Below, in pieces: positions 11,838-23,224 of a stretch of 64,000 nucleotides of DNA. A program made the position numbers and the translations under genes. The first letter of the stretch is position 1. Every line of letters begins with the position of its first letter. The notes under the pieces are model-generated. The model was not told where the DNA came from. It worked only from the letters and a program-made list of their open reading frames with translations, and made no database searches. The stretch is from Isoetes taiwanensis. Its lineage: Eukaryota > Streptophyta > Lycopodiopsida > Isoetales > Isoetaceae. The stretch spans positions 2,947,638 through 3,011,637 of the forward strand of contig JAJEKV010000012.1 of the NCBI GenBank assembly GCA_021234155.1. Direction: 5' to 3'.

Positions 11838-13392
11838 TGTGATCTGACTCCTATCGATGCCCCGTCATATACAAACTGGAGATCATCCCACAAACCAGCA
11901 TCTGCTCGCTGACATGAGGCCGTCCACCTATCATCGGGCTCTTGCTGGTGGCCAAGAACCCGACGGGGAAGAATGGACGTGTCATTCATCCCGTCTCCCT
12001 CGGGATCGATCTAGCTGCGGAAGCGTAAACACACATGAGCACATGACATCAATCAACAATAACATACCCACCTCGAAGGGTGGTCCACCATATATCACCC
12101 GAGGCTGCAACAACACATCAGTATATCAACATAACATGGGGAAATCCTACCCAGGCTCAGACTCTTGGGGAAAGACTGACGGCTTGGGTCTCCGGATAAC
12201 AATGTAGACAGAATTCATGGCAAATGGATTTGGCTAGCATAGAAACATGGTCGTTGGGTAGTCCACTCCATCCGCCCCTCCTGTGCATACTTTGCAGATA
12301 GGCTAAAAAGTATTGGAGCCTGACCGTAGCCTGCCGGGTTCATAGCCAAAGGGGCTACTACTGGGTTGCATCTCCCCAGCTCCCGATGAGGCAGGAGGAG
12401 ATCACTCTCCCCCAGAAGGTTCATGCCAATCACGTCGGCGAGCTAGAGAGCCCTTTGCCGTCATTATCGACTTGAACCCTAGAAGATGGCGCATCACCCA
12501 AGAGGTGTGAGCCCATACCCTACCCGCACGCAGCTGCGTGGTATTAGGCCTAGCCCACAATGTTCCCCTACCGTCGCTACGCACCGGAGGGATCAATCAG
12601 GATCGAACAAGCCCTTCCTTGTCAGCCGGTCTAGCTCCGCCACCCACAGCCAGGCGGGCTCTTATGCACAGGCCGCATTAATTGGGAATTAATGGGCTAA
12701 AACTATGATCATTCAATCTACTGGGCTCTGGGTCTCTACCCCCCTTCCCAATACACAAGAGTGGCGCATTGAATGTCACAACATCATCATACAGAACTGA
12801 ATAATAGAATACATATATTCTAAACTACCTAATCATACAGAGTTAGGTTCATTTGTTAGTGCCTATCATTCTTAGGCTGTAGGGATCGCCTATGGCTAAG
12901 AATGAATGCTAATCCTATAGAATGAGAGCTGAAAACTCGGATCTAACTATCGGATCAACCACTAACCCGCATCTTGGTTGGCTCCCACTCCTCTGAAAGC
13001 ATCCATCTTCTTTGGATCTCGAGGCTATTTGGTCTTGGATCGAAATTGCAACCCGAAATTCGATTCCTCCGCTCTTTTCAAAAAGGCGTCGATCTTTGCT
13101 CAATCCGAGATTCGGGGCTGGAAACCGAAAAGGGTTCCCTTTTAGGGTTTATGCCCCTTTATCTCCACAATTTAGGGCTGGTCCCTTTTGGTCAATGGGC
13201 CATTGCCACATGGCAAAAAGATATTATATTCACATGTGGCCTTAACATGTGCAATATCATGGTTCACAGGGTCGTACCCTAGGGTACTACCCCTTTACGG
13301 TGGCTGTGTACATGTCGTCTGAGTCAACATGTACTAGTGGCGGTCGATTATAATATAATTATTCATACCATATATTATTCGGGAACGTCACA
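11838..13392 (-). mobile_element. Solo LTR copy B with 5 bp target duplication
   Basis: A 1555 bp LTR bounded by TGTGATC and CGTCACA on the plus strand. Flanks are AACGA at 11833-11837 and AACGA at 13393-13397, a perfect 5 bp target duplication. LINE coding sequence lies on both sides. No primer-binding site or polypurine tract adjoins it, so this is a solo LTR left by recombination. It matches copy A (1-1287) closely and the LTR at 23225-24793 more distantly; the shared TGTGACG/CGTCACA termini and the PBS of that third copy set the orientation to minus. Confidence 0.85.
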
Positions 13393-13397
13393 AACGA

Positions 13398-14840
13398 AAG
13401 TGCTCAAACAGTGTGCTCTAATGCGCCTGATCACATAGGTCTATTCAGATGTGCGGCTATTCGCATAGCATCTGTGGCTTTCCATCCCGCTGACCCGTCT
13501 TTCCACCACGATCCCATAACATGCTAGCGCAAAAGTCGATTCCCGGATACTTGAAGGTCCTTACAACATCCACCTTCGGCCCCTGGTAATAGAGATCCGG
13601 GATATCATCTTTGCGAGAGAGGACCGGCCGAGCTTAGTTTTACTGTGGAGGTTCACCGTCATTCCCCGTTGTGTCCACGAACCCACTAAGAGCGTTCAAA
13701 TGCAACGGTGCATACTCCCGTATGGGATAGCAAGTCTACATCATCCGCATAGAGCAATTGCCTTATCTTGTATGCCTCTAGTAGTCTGGGCCACCGCCCC
13801 ATGTTCTTGCATCCGGTCTCCAACTTGTCAATGTAGATACCAAAGAGCGTTGGAGATAACGGACATCCCTGTTTAACCCCTATGGTGCTAGCAACTCGGG
13901 ATCGATGCGGGCAATGCGATATATCCCATCATAGAGTCTATAGATGACATTTTGTAAGTCCTGTGGGGCATGCGGACCTGCAAAATCTTTACAAATAGTC
14001 CCGAGGACCGTATCATATCTGCCTTGAAATCTAATGGAAACAAAGATGCAGATGGTCCTTGCCGCATTGCGAGTAGCTTCCATAAGGATTCGAGAGTGAA
14101 TATATGGTCGACAGTGGAGGGTGGGGCAAACCCCCGCCAAGCCCCTAACCAGCTGCCGCGCTCCGGCTTCCCTCGACCCCGAAGTTAACTTCTTCTCCAC
14201 CACACACGCTAAAAAGCTTTATGAGACCATGATCATGCGGTAGTTCGCCCGAATCATCCCTATTACATGTCTTATGAATTGGGGTGATCTTGCTAACCAT
14301 CCACTCCCGGAGGCCCTCCCTTATGGCCTTTGGTTAATGATCGCTGTCGAGGCCCTAGCAAAGTGGCCCACCCCATTTCAATAACTTCGGCTTGAAGTCC
14401 CCAAAGTCCTTTGCTTTGCCATTAGCCGGTGTCTAAGGCCCCGTTGGATGTCTTCCTCAGGAGAGCCGCAAAGCATTTCTCCTACGTCGACGGAACCCGG
14501 CCAGCCTCCCGGGGATCATACAACTCCTCCAAGCGATGCATCCACCGGTCTATGGTAATATTACCGGGTGGTTGATGCCTCTTGTACAACACCCCACGCC
14601 CGTAAGGCTTTCGGCTCGATCATCAACAAATCAAACATGCGGCTGGCGATGGTCCGCAATGTGCGCATGCTTTTTGGATTTCAAGAATGCTCTATAGTCT
14701 GAATGGCCCGTTGCGCGGTTTGTGGATCCGGAGACGAAGCGCGATTGGGTCTTTAGAGCCTTGCACTTTCGATGTCAAACCCGGGGATTACGAGGGAATC
14801 TGCGGTGTCCATTCAGCGGCGATCCCTCACCGCAAAGCAT
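13398..14840 (-). pseudogene. LINE reverse transcriptase, broken
   Basis: Reverse transcriptase motifs are read on the minus strand. GVKQGCPLSPTLFGIYIDKL is at about 13820-13880, followed by the catalytic LLYADDVDLLS at about 13730-13765 and the thumb near 13550. Upstream there are a decayed palm-A segment (about 14040-14090) and an NYRMIMVS-like segment near 14250. Frames change several times, so no protein is made. The LINE is cut on its 3' side by the solo LTR and continues at 11705-11832. Confidence 0.8.
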
Positions 14841-14843
14841 GCA

Positions 14844-15509
14844 CTAGGCTGCCGCGTGAGTAAAGGCGTTTACAAACCACTCCCACCTATCATGTAACGT
14901 GCAAAGGGCATCAATCCCCCCGCGGTTCACGTTCCAACACGGACTCATATTACGCTTTGCTTTTCGGTAGTCAGGGGTGTATCTCAACCCCTGATGGTTT
15001 CTACTCTGTGATTCCGCTACTGAGTGCTCCCAATCCAAAGTGACATAAAGTGGATAGTGGTCCAACAAAGCCTCCTCATCTCCTGTTCGTGTGCCAATTG
15101 AGAGCTCGCTGATCATGTCAAGTCCTACCACTGGAGCAAGGAGATAGTCTACCACGCTAGCTCCACCATCATGTCTATCGCTCTTGCAAGTAAAACCCCC
15201 TGATTGCAGCCATCTGATCATACCATTGCACACTACCATGTCAAAGACCTGACAGAGTTGAACCAACTCCCTTCCAAAGGCGTTGGTGACTGTATCTTGA
15301 GACTGTCTGGCATGTTGGGGTGTAGCTGTTTCAAGCCAGAGTGGGTCAGAATCGGCCTCTCCCTGGAAGGTAACCGACTGCAGCTGTGCAGTGCGGGCAT
15401 TGAAATCTCCTAACAAGAGCACATGCCCTTGCTGGCGATAAGAAAGAAGCAAGATGCTACCATTGCAGCAACAGCACAAAGGGACGTTATTCCTTTCAAT
15501 ATTTTGCAT
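14844..15509 (-). pseudogene. LINE apurinic-like endonuclease domain, 5'-truncated
   Basis: An open frame of 221 codons shows the endonuclease motif LLGDFNART and, near its end, LLDHYPLYVTLDW, which corresponds to the SDH motif. This is the AP-endonuclease-like domain that nicks target DNA for retrotransposition. The N-terminal third is missing, so the LINE copy is 5'-truncated at about 15500, where it abuts the broken gene on the opposite strand. Confidence 0.8.
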
Positions 15510-16867
15510 GATCCTGTGTTTACTAGGTCTAGGCTTGCATTTATAGGAGCTTCAGGTAGATCTAGGTTGGCTGAGTTGTCATTAGAGCAAAGAAAGTCCC
15601 AGTTTTATCTTTTCGGACTGAGCCGGACCTATTAAATGACTATGATTATGAAATATCTCATAGTAGGGGCTGTCAAAAGAGACTCTGTTTCTATTTGCGT
15701 TCAAGGTTTGCTATTAGAGCTGCTGGTGAGATTTGGAGTGTAATGGATGTTGATTTAACCATTGAGTCTGATAACACGAGTGAGTTTTTGTTGTATGATG
15801 AAAGAACGAGCAAGAATTGGGGTACAACAGTTACCAGATTCGATGCTTCTCACTTCAAACCTCCTATATAGAGTTATGAGGAGAATTTTCTAGTGACATA
15901 TAAACAATATGTGCACCATTTACCTGCCAAGAAGTCTCCAGCGCCTCGACCTTTATTTCTTCAGCCAATTGACAGGCCTAGAGATGTAAGTATTTCGCTT
16001 TCCTACTTATTTTTGTTTTCTTGTTTATTTCTGACATGCATTTATTTTCATGGTATGGGAAGACCAGGGTTGGTCAGAATGCATTAGCATCCTGGTTATT
16101 AATTTCTTTCAATTTATTTCAATTAGTCTATTCTGATGTTTGCATTATTGTGTTGTGCAGGTATGACAAGTCTACAGATATTCAAGTGAATGCAGCTATG
16201 AATATTAATGCTCGTCTGTATAATGAAGATGGGACATTGAGGATGTACGAGGATGTTCTTAAGGAAGAAATGAAGAAACAGGAGTCGAAATGTCTTGGTT
16301 CATCGTCCTGTAAAGTGTTGCAGAAGTCGACTGAGATAAATGTCAATTCTGGTATTTTCTATACTTTATTTCTCCTTGAATTGCGGCTTTCTTATTCTTT
16401 ACAATAACATCTTATGTTCTTTCAGGTAATAAGATGAAGAAAACTGCTTGTGCTGTTTCTGGTCTGGAAGAAAAGGAGAATAAGTTGCCTATCGAAACAG
16501 GTTATTACTTATCTTGTTATTTTTTCTAAAAGTGACATTAAAACATGTTAGTGATTGATTCTCTTTTGCATGTTTAGTTAATGTTATAGCAGATAAACAT
16601 GCTAGAGATAGTAGCTTGGTTGTGCAGCATGGTGAGCTTACAGTTGTAGAAAAGCAAGTGCCCGTTGTTTACGAGAATGATGATGATAACTTCTGGGATG
16701 CCGTCTTCAATGCTCATCCTGAGTTATGTCGTGCGCATACTAATATCAATAACTCTGGTGGCCACTCTTTTGCTGGTGCAACATTGAATCAGGGTGTGAT
16801 TGTTTCAATTGCAGATGCCTCTGGATTAGCTAGTGTCCTTCAGAATTGCAACAAGGTTTCCAAGTAA
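15486..16867 (+). pseudogene. Spliced gene of unknown function, 5' end lost to a LINE
   Basis: At least three exons join in frame: 16161-16351, 16426-16500 and 16578-16867 (stop TAA), all with GT-AG introns. The last exon encodes an acidic, Asn-rich tail. An earlier exon (about 15486-15984, donor GTAAGT) contains a TAG and a frame change near 15640 and does not join exon 2 in phase. The 5' part is replaced by the minus-strand LINE. I do not recognise the protein family. The intact downstream splice sites suggest a once-functional plant gene disabled by the LINE insertion. Confidence 0.55.
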
Positions 16868-18104
16868 ATTTCTGCTGTGAAAACTTGTGTTTTGGATTGT
16901 ATTTGGGATTGTTTTGATCAATGTGATAATTTGAATTTCTGCTGTAAAAACTTAAGATTTGCATTGTATCTGGGATTGTTTTGATATGAATGTGATAATA
17001 TGATTCAAAGCAATACTAGTGGCGCCGCTTATATAAGCTTCGCCACCAACAGAAATTTCCACAGAAGAAACAAAAATAGGAATCCAGGAGGAAAAAGCCC
17101 CCAATTGTTTACGAATTTGGACAATAGTTAAGATCATTTCGGAGTGAAAGGAGATACAAACTAGGAACAACTACTAGCAAGACCAGTGACCTTTGAAATC
17201 TCAAAACCTGATATCTTTACATTTCTTGCCTGGAAGATAGTTCCTCTACAATTAAATAGAGTACACATCAATTGTTTGTAATATCAAATCAACGGAGAAT
17301 GTCTGCATGATTTAATTGAGGACATTTCATCCAGTCCTTTTCTTTCTATAGAGAAGGCCTGTATCAATAATGGAAATGGAAAAAATCGTTTGGAGGATAG
17401 CTAAAGCAAATTTGGATATTTCTTGCTCTTTTTAGCAGAAATGTTGAAATCTAAAAACGAGATATCTTTAATCAGTTTTCGCTTAGAAAATAGTTTGCTT
17501 ACATAGCAAGGAATAGAATAGAATAGAATAGTTTGTAATGGAGGAGGACGGGAAAGAAAAAGTGAGAGGGAGAAATGGAAATTGCCATTACAAATGACGA
17601 TAGAACATCTGCATGACTTGAATGAGAAGAGTCTGTGCAGATCCTCTACGAGCATTTTAAATAAAAAGCTAATGCAAAGCTTTCATCAAGTACTCGAAAT
17701 TTTGACATTATTTGATCTAGCACGTCAACACATGAGCCTTCTATTGTATTTTCAATTAAAGGAATGCATTCCAATGAATTCCCTACTAATTAACATAAGA
17801 AACACAAACTTTATATATCTGGAATCCGTATATGTTCCCAATGAATTCCCTACTGACAAACATAAAAAACACAAACTTTATATCTGGAATAAAAGTTAGA
17901 TGTTTTCTAGTCCTCTTACTAGAAATTCCATCTAGGGTATGGCTCATCTATACTACGAGAACAGGGGGTTTAAATCCCCAATTGTTTTGATGAATCTGCA
18001 TGAGCTTGGCATATGAGTAACTATCTTGCTATTTGTTTTTTCCTTAACAGCCCGACCAGTTATGTAGAACACATTTCTTAACATCCATTCAGTAAAATTT
18101 CTTG
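16868..18104. other. Intergenic, AT-rich
   Basis: No gene is supported. 16868-16995 holds a near-duplicate pair around TTTCTGCTGTGAAAACTT and TTTCTGCTGTAAAAACTT. GAATA repeats lie at 17513-17530. A tandem partial duplication of TTCCCAATGAATTCCCTACT occurs near 17770-17860. Confidence 0.5.
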
Positions 18105-20003
18105 CAGTGGAATAAGGCAAGGTTGCCCTTTAGCTCCTTTTTTGTTTACTATAGTGGCAGAAGGACTTTCGCAACTATTGCATGAGGCTGAAAAGGATGG
18201 TTTGGTAAAGGGATTATTATTGGTGGAAGGTGAACAGGTTTTGGTTAATCAGTTTGCAGACGATACCTTCTTGCTTGTGGATAGTGAAGAGAATAATGTG
18301 CAGATAATCAAAAAGATTTTGGATATATTTTCAATTGCATCTGGTTGTCTCCTTAATTGGGCTAAGTGTAGTGCGTTATGGGTGGGGAAGGAAGCAGTTC
18401 CGCATTTTTTATATGAGTATGCCTGGAAGGTTGTTGTACCATCTGCAAAGACAAAGCTTCTAGGAGTCCCCTTTGGTCTAGATATTGACATGAATGAAGC
18501 ATGGGATGAAATTATCTTAACTTTACAAAGGCAACTAATTTGGTGGAGAGGTTCAAAGTTATCCTTGGCAGGTAGAATTCAAGTAGCTAAGTCAGTATTG
18601 AACAATACGCATATTTATTTGGTTTCGGTTCTATTGGCTCCAGCTTCTAAGTTTGCAGAGATAAAAAAAATTGTAAGAGATTTTGTCTGGTGTACTGATC
18701 AAGGAGGCACTGTGAAGGTGGCGTGGAAGAAATGTATGTTGTTTAAACAACAAGGAGGACTTGGTATGTTGGATCTTTCTTTACAGGGTAAGGTCTTAGC
18801 TTCTAAGCTATTGTTCAGTTTGTTGAAAGATGATTGTGCATCACCAGGTATGAAGTTACTTAAACAATCAGTAAAGAAGTGTATGGTTTTTCATAAGCGA
18901 GGTGTGAGAATTGAGCTCTCTTGGGCATTGTTATATCCATTAAAAGCTTATTCACATGCCTCTCCAGTACTGAAAGGCTTGCTTCGGGCCTGGAAAGTAG
19001 TCCAACAGGTGATTATATTTGATTGGGAAGCTTGTCTCCATGCATCTTCCCCCTTTCTGTGGTTGCCTTTGTATACTCATGGACAACTACACCCAGTTGT
19101 AGAATTTATGCATGCGCATTCCCAAGCGAGGTGGAGGAGAGCAGGTATTATTTCTATTGACCAGTGGTATTTTGGTATTGACATTGCTCCTTGGCAATGG
19201 TTTTAGGAGACATATGGGTTGTTGGATAAAGATATCAGTATATGGGCTTATGTAGCAAGTGCTCTTCCTCTAATTAAGAAGGTGGGTAATAAGAGATGCT
19301 GGAACTTTGTTCAAGGTATTAACGAAGGCAAGAAGCTAGTAAGTTCATGCTACAGATTGCTTACCTCCTCAAGTACTTTATCACCTTCTTGAAAATGGCA
19401 CTTACAGACTTTGCCTTCTCAATGGCAATCCATCTGGAACCTTGTTTGGTCTAAATATAATCCTCCAAAGGTAAATGTTCTACTTTGGCAGGTGATTCAT
19501 CGCTCTTTGAGAGTTAATGAGATGGTTCATCGCTTTACGCCGGGAGTAAGCCCACTTTGCCCAATGTGTGAGCAGTGCATTAAAACATTGGAGCACTGTT
19601 TATATTTGTGTGCAGAGCTGAGTAGTCTTAGGTCCTGGCTGCATTCTCTTTTTGGAGTATCTTTGGAGCACTTTCTTTTGGGTATTTATCCAAATCAGTA
19701 CTGCTTCTAAAAGGATTGCATTTCACATGGCAAAGTCTTGGCTAATATGGAGTGTATAGAAGCGCAGGCGAAGAAAGCTCTTTTATGATAAGCGTATTTC
19801 TTCTCAGGGGGTGCTTCAAGAAATTCGTAAGAAGTTGTATAATTGCTTTCAGATCTCCAATTGGCCTGATCGTATTCAAATTCCAATATGGAGTGATCAT
19901 CTAAAAGTGATTGATGCTTCAGGGACATTTCTTACTTCTGGAAGTACTTTGTAATATTTTGAGTGTATAATATGAAGTAAAACACGTTCTTCAAAAAAAA
20001 AAC
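18105..20003 (+). pseudogene. L1-type LINE, 5'-truncated, reverse transcriptase C-terminal half
   Basis: The reading frame opens within the reverse transcriptase at GIRQGCPLAPFLFT and runs through the catalytic motif NQFADDTFLLV. A region around WWRGSKLSLAGRIQVAKSVL follows, and then a zf-RVT-like zinc cluster at about 19447-19640 (CPMCEQC, then HCLYLC). All these segments share one frame, broken only by TAG at 19204 and by a TGA near 19390. A 3' A-run at 19993-20002 marks the end of the retroposon. With the endonuclease and first half missing it is a typical 5'-truncated insertion. The FADDT motif separates it from the YADDV-type LINEs at 13-15 kb and 48-49 kb. Confidence 0.85.
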
Positions 20004-21357
20004 ATGGGGTGGCTCTGAGTTTCCATGTTCTTGCGCCATAGGTGGGGCTTCCAACTCCCACCAATTTTATCATGTCCAATTATCCTGTCCAATTTACTTG
20101 AATAAATGAGTCAACTATTCTGCCCAATTTTTCTTACGCTTGCCTGCGTAGTTCATAGATATGAGATGCGCATACAAAATATAACGCGTGGAAGGATTAA
20201 GGATCAAGAATCAAGAAATGAATCGCCTTCTGCCTGGACTAGTAAAATGGAGACTGTAGGAAAATTGAGCTGCGGGAAATTGTAACTGTAGGGAATCGGA
20301 ATTGTTGAAGGCGGAGTTGAAGCTAGGCAAATTGGTTGGCTGGGTGTTGCTGAGAAAATCGAAGACAAAGCACCGGAGCTGAAGCTAAAGAGGAAACTCT
20401 ACTGCAGAAAGAACATGGATCGAGCTGGACCCAAAGGACCCAACTGCAAAAGAACTGGGGACCGATCTGGTTCTTGGAACTATATTGAGAACTAAGGACA
20501 TTGTTGTAAGGTTGAAGATGATTGTTGTTGTTAGACAGGACAAAGGAAAGAGATGGGAGCTAGAGATCCGTTGTTGCTATGGCTATCAGCTGGCTAAACC
20601 AGTTTCCTCTGTGCCATGCTTTTTGCCCTATTTCCCTTTATGCTATGCTCTGATGCAAGTCCATCAAAGCAACAAATCTAGGTTGGCACCTTGAGCTGCC
20701 AGCTTGTTGCATCGGCCATGGCTTCCTGCTTGGCTCCGAATGCCCATTCGTTTAGATCTTTTTAAGCTTTTGATAATGGTCCACGCCTTTTTTTGTAATA
20801 TATTTTTTTTCTAATAGAAGCTGCTATGATTTACTTTATCCGCTGCAAAATTGTCTGGAACCATAGCAACCCTACCTTTACCATTTTCTTTATCTTCCAT
20901 TTGCCTCGAGCTTCCAATTGTTGTCAAACCTTGATGGTGAGGTCTAGAGCATATTTATGGTCCTTTTACTATTGTTGCTCGGCAAATCGCTTTTTGGAGG
21001 TGCTCTAATGTCCAACTATGATTAGTTTTATACTCTTACAGCAGTTATTGCTATCATAGTATGCTCTTAGGTCTAGGGCCTCAATGTTTATCAAACTTTT
21101 GGAATCAAGCCCATGACATACACCTATATACATACTCTTTCTTCCTTTAACCATGCTTTTCATTTCCTAGATATGAAGGTAGAACCATTTGCACCTTATG
21201 TTACTGTCTCTTTATGTGAAGTTTTATCTCAGCTTGCTCTCCCATATTCACAAAGTCAGGAATCTTATTATCTCTTTTTATGCATTGTCTATTGTCCTCT
21301 CATCCAGTTGGAGGCCTTTGTGTCTGCATTTTCTTTCGCTTTTAAGACTGCACAGTT
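20004..21357. other. Intergenic; retroposon body ahead of the 21.4 kb tail
   Basis: No coding gene was recognised. The last several hundred bases lead into the retroposon tail at 21358, so they are probably the 3' untranslated part of a LINE or SINE. The 5' boundary cannot be set by eye. Confidence 0.4.
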
Positions 21358-21401
21358 TGTCTCCATGGACGATAAAAACTATATTCTATTCTATTCTATT
21401 A
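21358..21401 (+). repeat. Retroposon 3' tail with TTCTA pentamers
   Basis: GTCTCCATGGACGATAAAAA is followed by repeated TTCTA units. The same layout (GTCTCC, then ATAAAAA, then a pentamer microsatellite) recurs at 25586-25624 (+) and 62526-62570 (-). Confidence 0.65.
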
Positions 21402-23211
21402 AATGACTATGTAACTATACTCTAATGCAAATAAGAGTCTAATTTATATACTTATGAAAGATGCAAAACCTAACAAAACAAGTTGGTTGCGAGAGAAGTC
21501 AGTCTTTGGGAAACTTGATTGTTTCTAAAATGCGAAACAACACATTGTAATGATTGTATTGAATCAACATGTATATGTAATGCGTTAGATTGTATGCATG
21601 CAGAGAACATTGATGACACCATGTATTGCATGACATACATGCATTGGGAGCCAACGTGGCATCTCCAAGAACCCCCTTAGAACGCCCCTCCCCCAACAAA
21701 GTCTCTCAATGAAAGAAACCAAAACATTTGATTCAAATACTCAGAAGGTAACTAAGGATGCACATGCACTTGCATTTCTTCTCTTGCAGCCTGAAGTAAC
21801 GATTTCAAATAAGTTATAGCCATATCTATGTCTATGTTATTCCTGGATTTAACTGAAACCTAAACGAGTATGTTGTGAAGGTTATTGCTGTTGCATTTTT
21901 TTTAAAGTTTAGGTCAGAAAAAAAATTGTCTGTTTGTTGTAGATGCGACTTAACCCGCGCCCGGAAACTCTAAGGTTTGGGTTGAGGCCAGGGCGCGGCA
22001 TGAGTCGCCTAGTGCCATATTTCTGCTTATTCTGTCTGTCCTTTTTCAGTTCGATGCACCTTTAACTATAGCTACAGATTCATGCCTACAGTTCTGACTA
22101 CAGTTTCAGTAAGCTTTAACCTTCTACAGATTTGGCTTGCTTCCTATTTCTGACTTTGTCCCACTTTTTATATATCTCAAGTTATTGATATTAACCTATT
22201 ATAGTTTTAAGCTATTCTATAATAGCTTATACTATTCTTGGTTTCGGGCTTGCTATGCTATGAACATGCCTTTGCTATGCTATTGCTAGAGATTAATCCA
22301 TTAATACTAGTAGTTCAACTTAGCACTGGTAAACTTTTTTTTTTTTTTTTTTTTCCTGAGTATGTTCTACTAAGACAAATTAAGTCTAATGTATTAATAT
22401 AGATCGGCTACGAATCTATCAATATTAATACTAATAATTGAGCACAGCCGATGATTATAATGGCTTACGCCTTTTTTCCACGGTAGTCTTATTTCTAAAA
22501 GTCACATATTTTATCAAATGATATCTGGCCACCTATTGTCCTAAAAGAAAATCACTTTTTCACTATGAAAATAAGACATGTCTTATTTAGGTTTGGAATA
22601 GGTTTGGATTGTAAATGGAGTCTTATTTTATTCCAGGAGATCCTATGCTTGCTTCTCAGGGTAAATCTGCTTGCCTATGCTTACATGGCGAACACCTTTA
22701 TCAAACTGCTCTGGAGTTGGACGAAAATTCTTATCTTATCTTTTTGAAGAAAAAGTAACTCAAAATGGGTTTAAGGAGCAGACTAAGGCAAAACTATTGT
22801 GGCCAAATTAGGGTTTTATGGGGATATTTATGGTTATTTATTCCAACCATCTTTATTTATAATGACCCTAAAAAATATTAGAATACTAAAATTCTCCAAT
22901 GGTCCCTGTATTATTTATTATGGATTTGCACCACTTCCACCAGGGAATCTATTTTGGCCAATTCTTTGACCTATTTCTAGTGGAATATTGGCTTCATGCA
23001 CAATTTTTCACCAAAGTCACTAAAATTTATGGATTCTATTACTATTATTTTCTAATTTAACTTAATTTTAAGGACGACCTTACCCGTGGAAAAATTTTCC
23101 CACTTTTTGAGGTTCAATATTGGGATTTTCACCCCAACTTTTTTACTAGACCAGTTAGTTTTCTATCATAAGGTGATGGCCAGTGCTGGATCTTGGCCAG
23201 CCAAGGCCATA
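21402..23211. other. Intergenic; right part is truncated retroelement interior
   Basis: No gene was found. 22330-22354 is a poly-T run. The sequence from 23211 down to at least 23100 should be the 5' leader of the minus-strand LTR element whose LTR is at 23225-24793, but no gag or pol frame follows, so the element is truncated. Confidence 0.45.
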
Positions 23212-23223
23212 GCTCTGATACCA
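23212..23223 (-). promoter_or_regulatory. Primer-binding site, initiator-Met tRNA type
   Basis: On the minus strand the bases are TGGTATCAGAGC, the standard plant retrotransposon primer-binding site complementary to the 3' end of tRNA-iMet. It lies one base outside the CA end of the LTR, as expected next to a 5' LTR, and fixes the orientation of this LTR family. Confidence 0.9.
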
Positions 23224-23224
23224 T

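Noticed and set aside
18056-18110. Full-length LINE starting upstream of 18105
   Set aside because: No coding sense for endonuclease or the first half of the reverse transcriptase was found upstream; the element is 5'-truncated.
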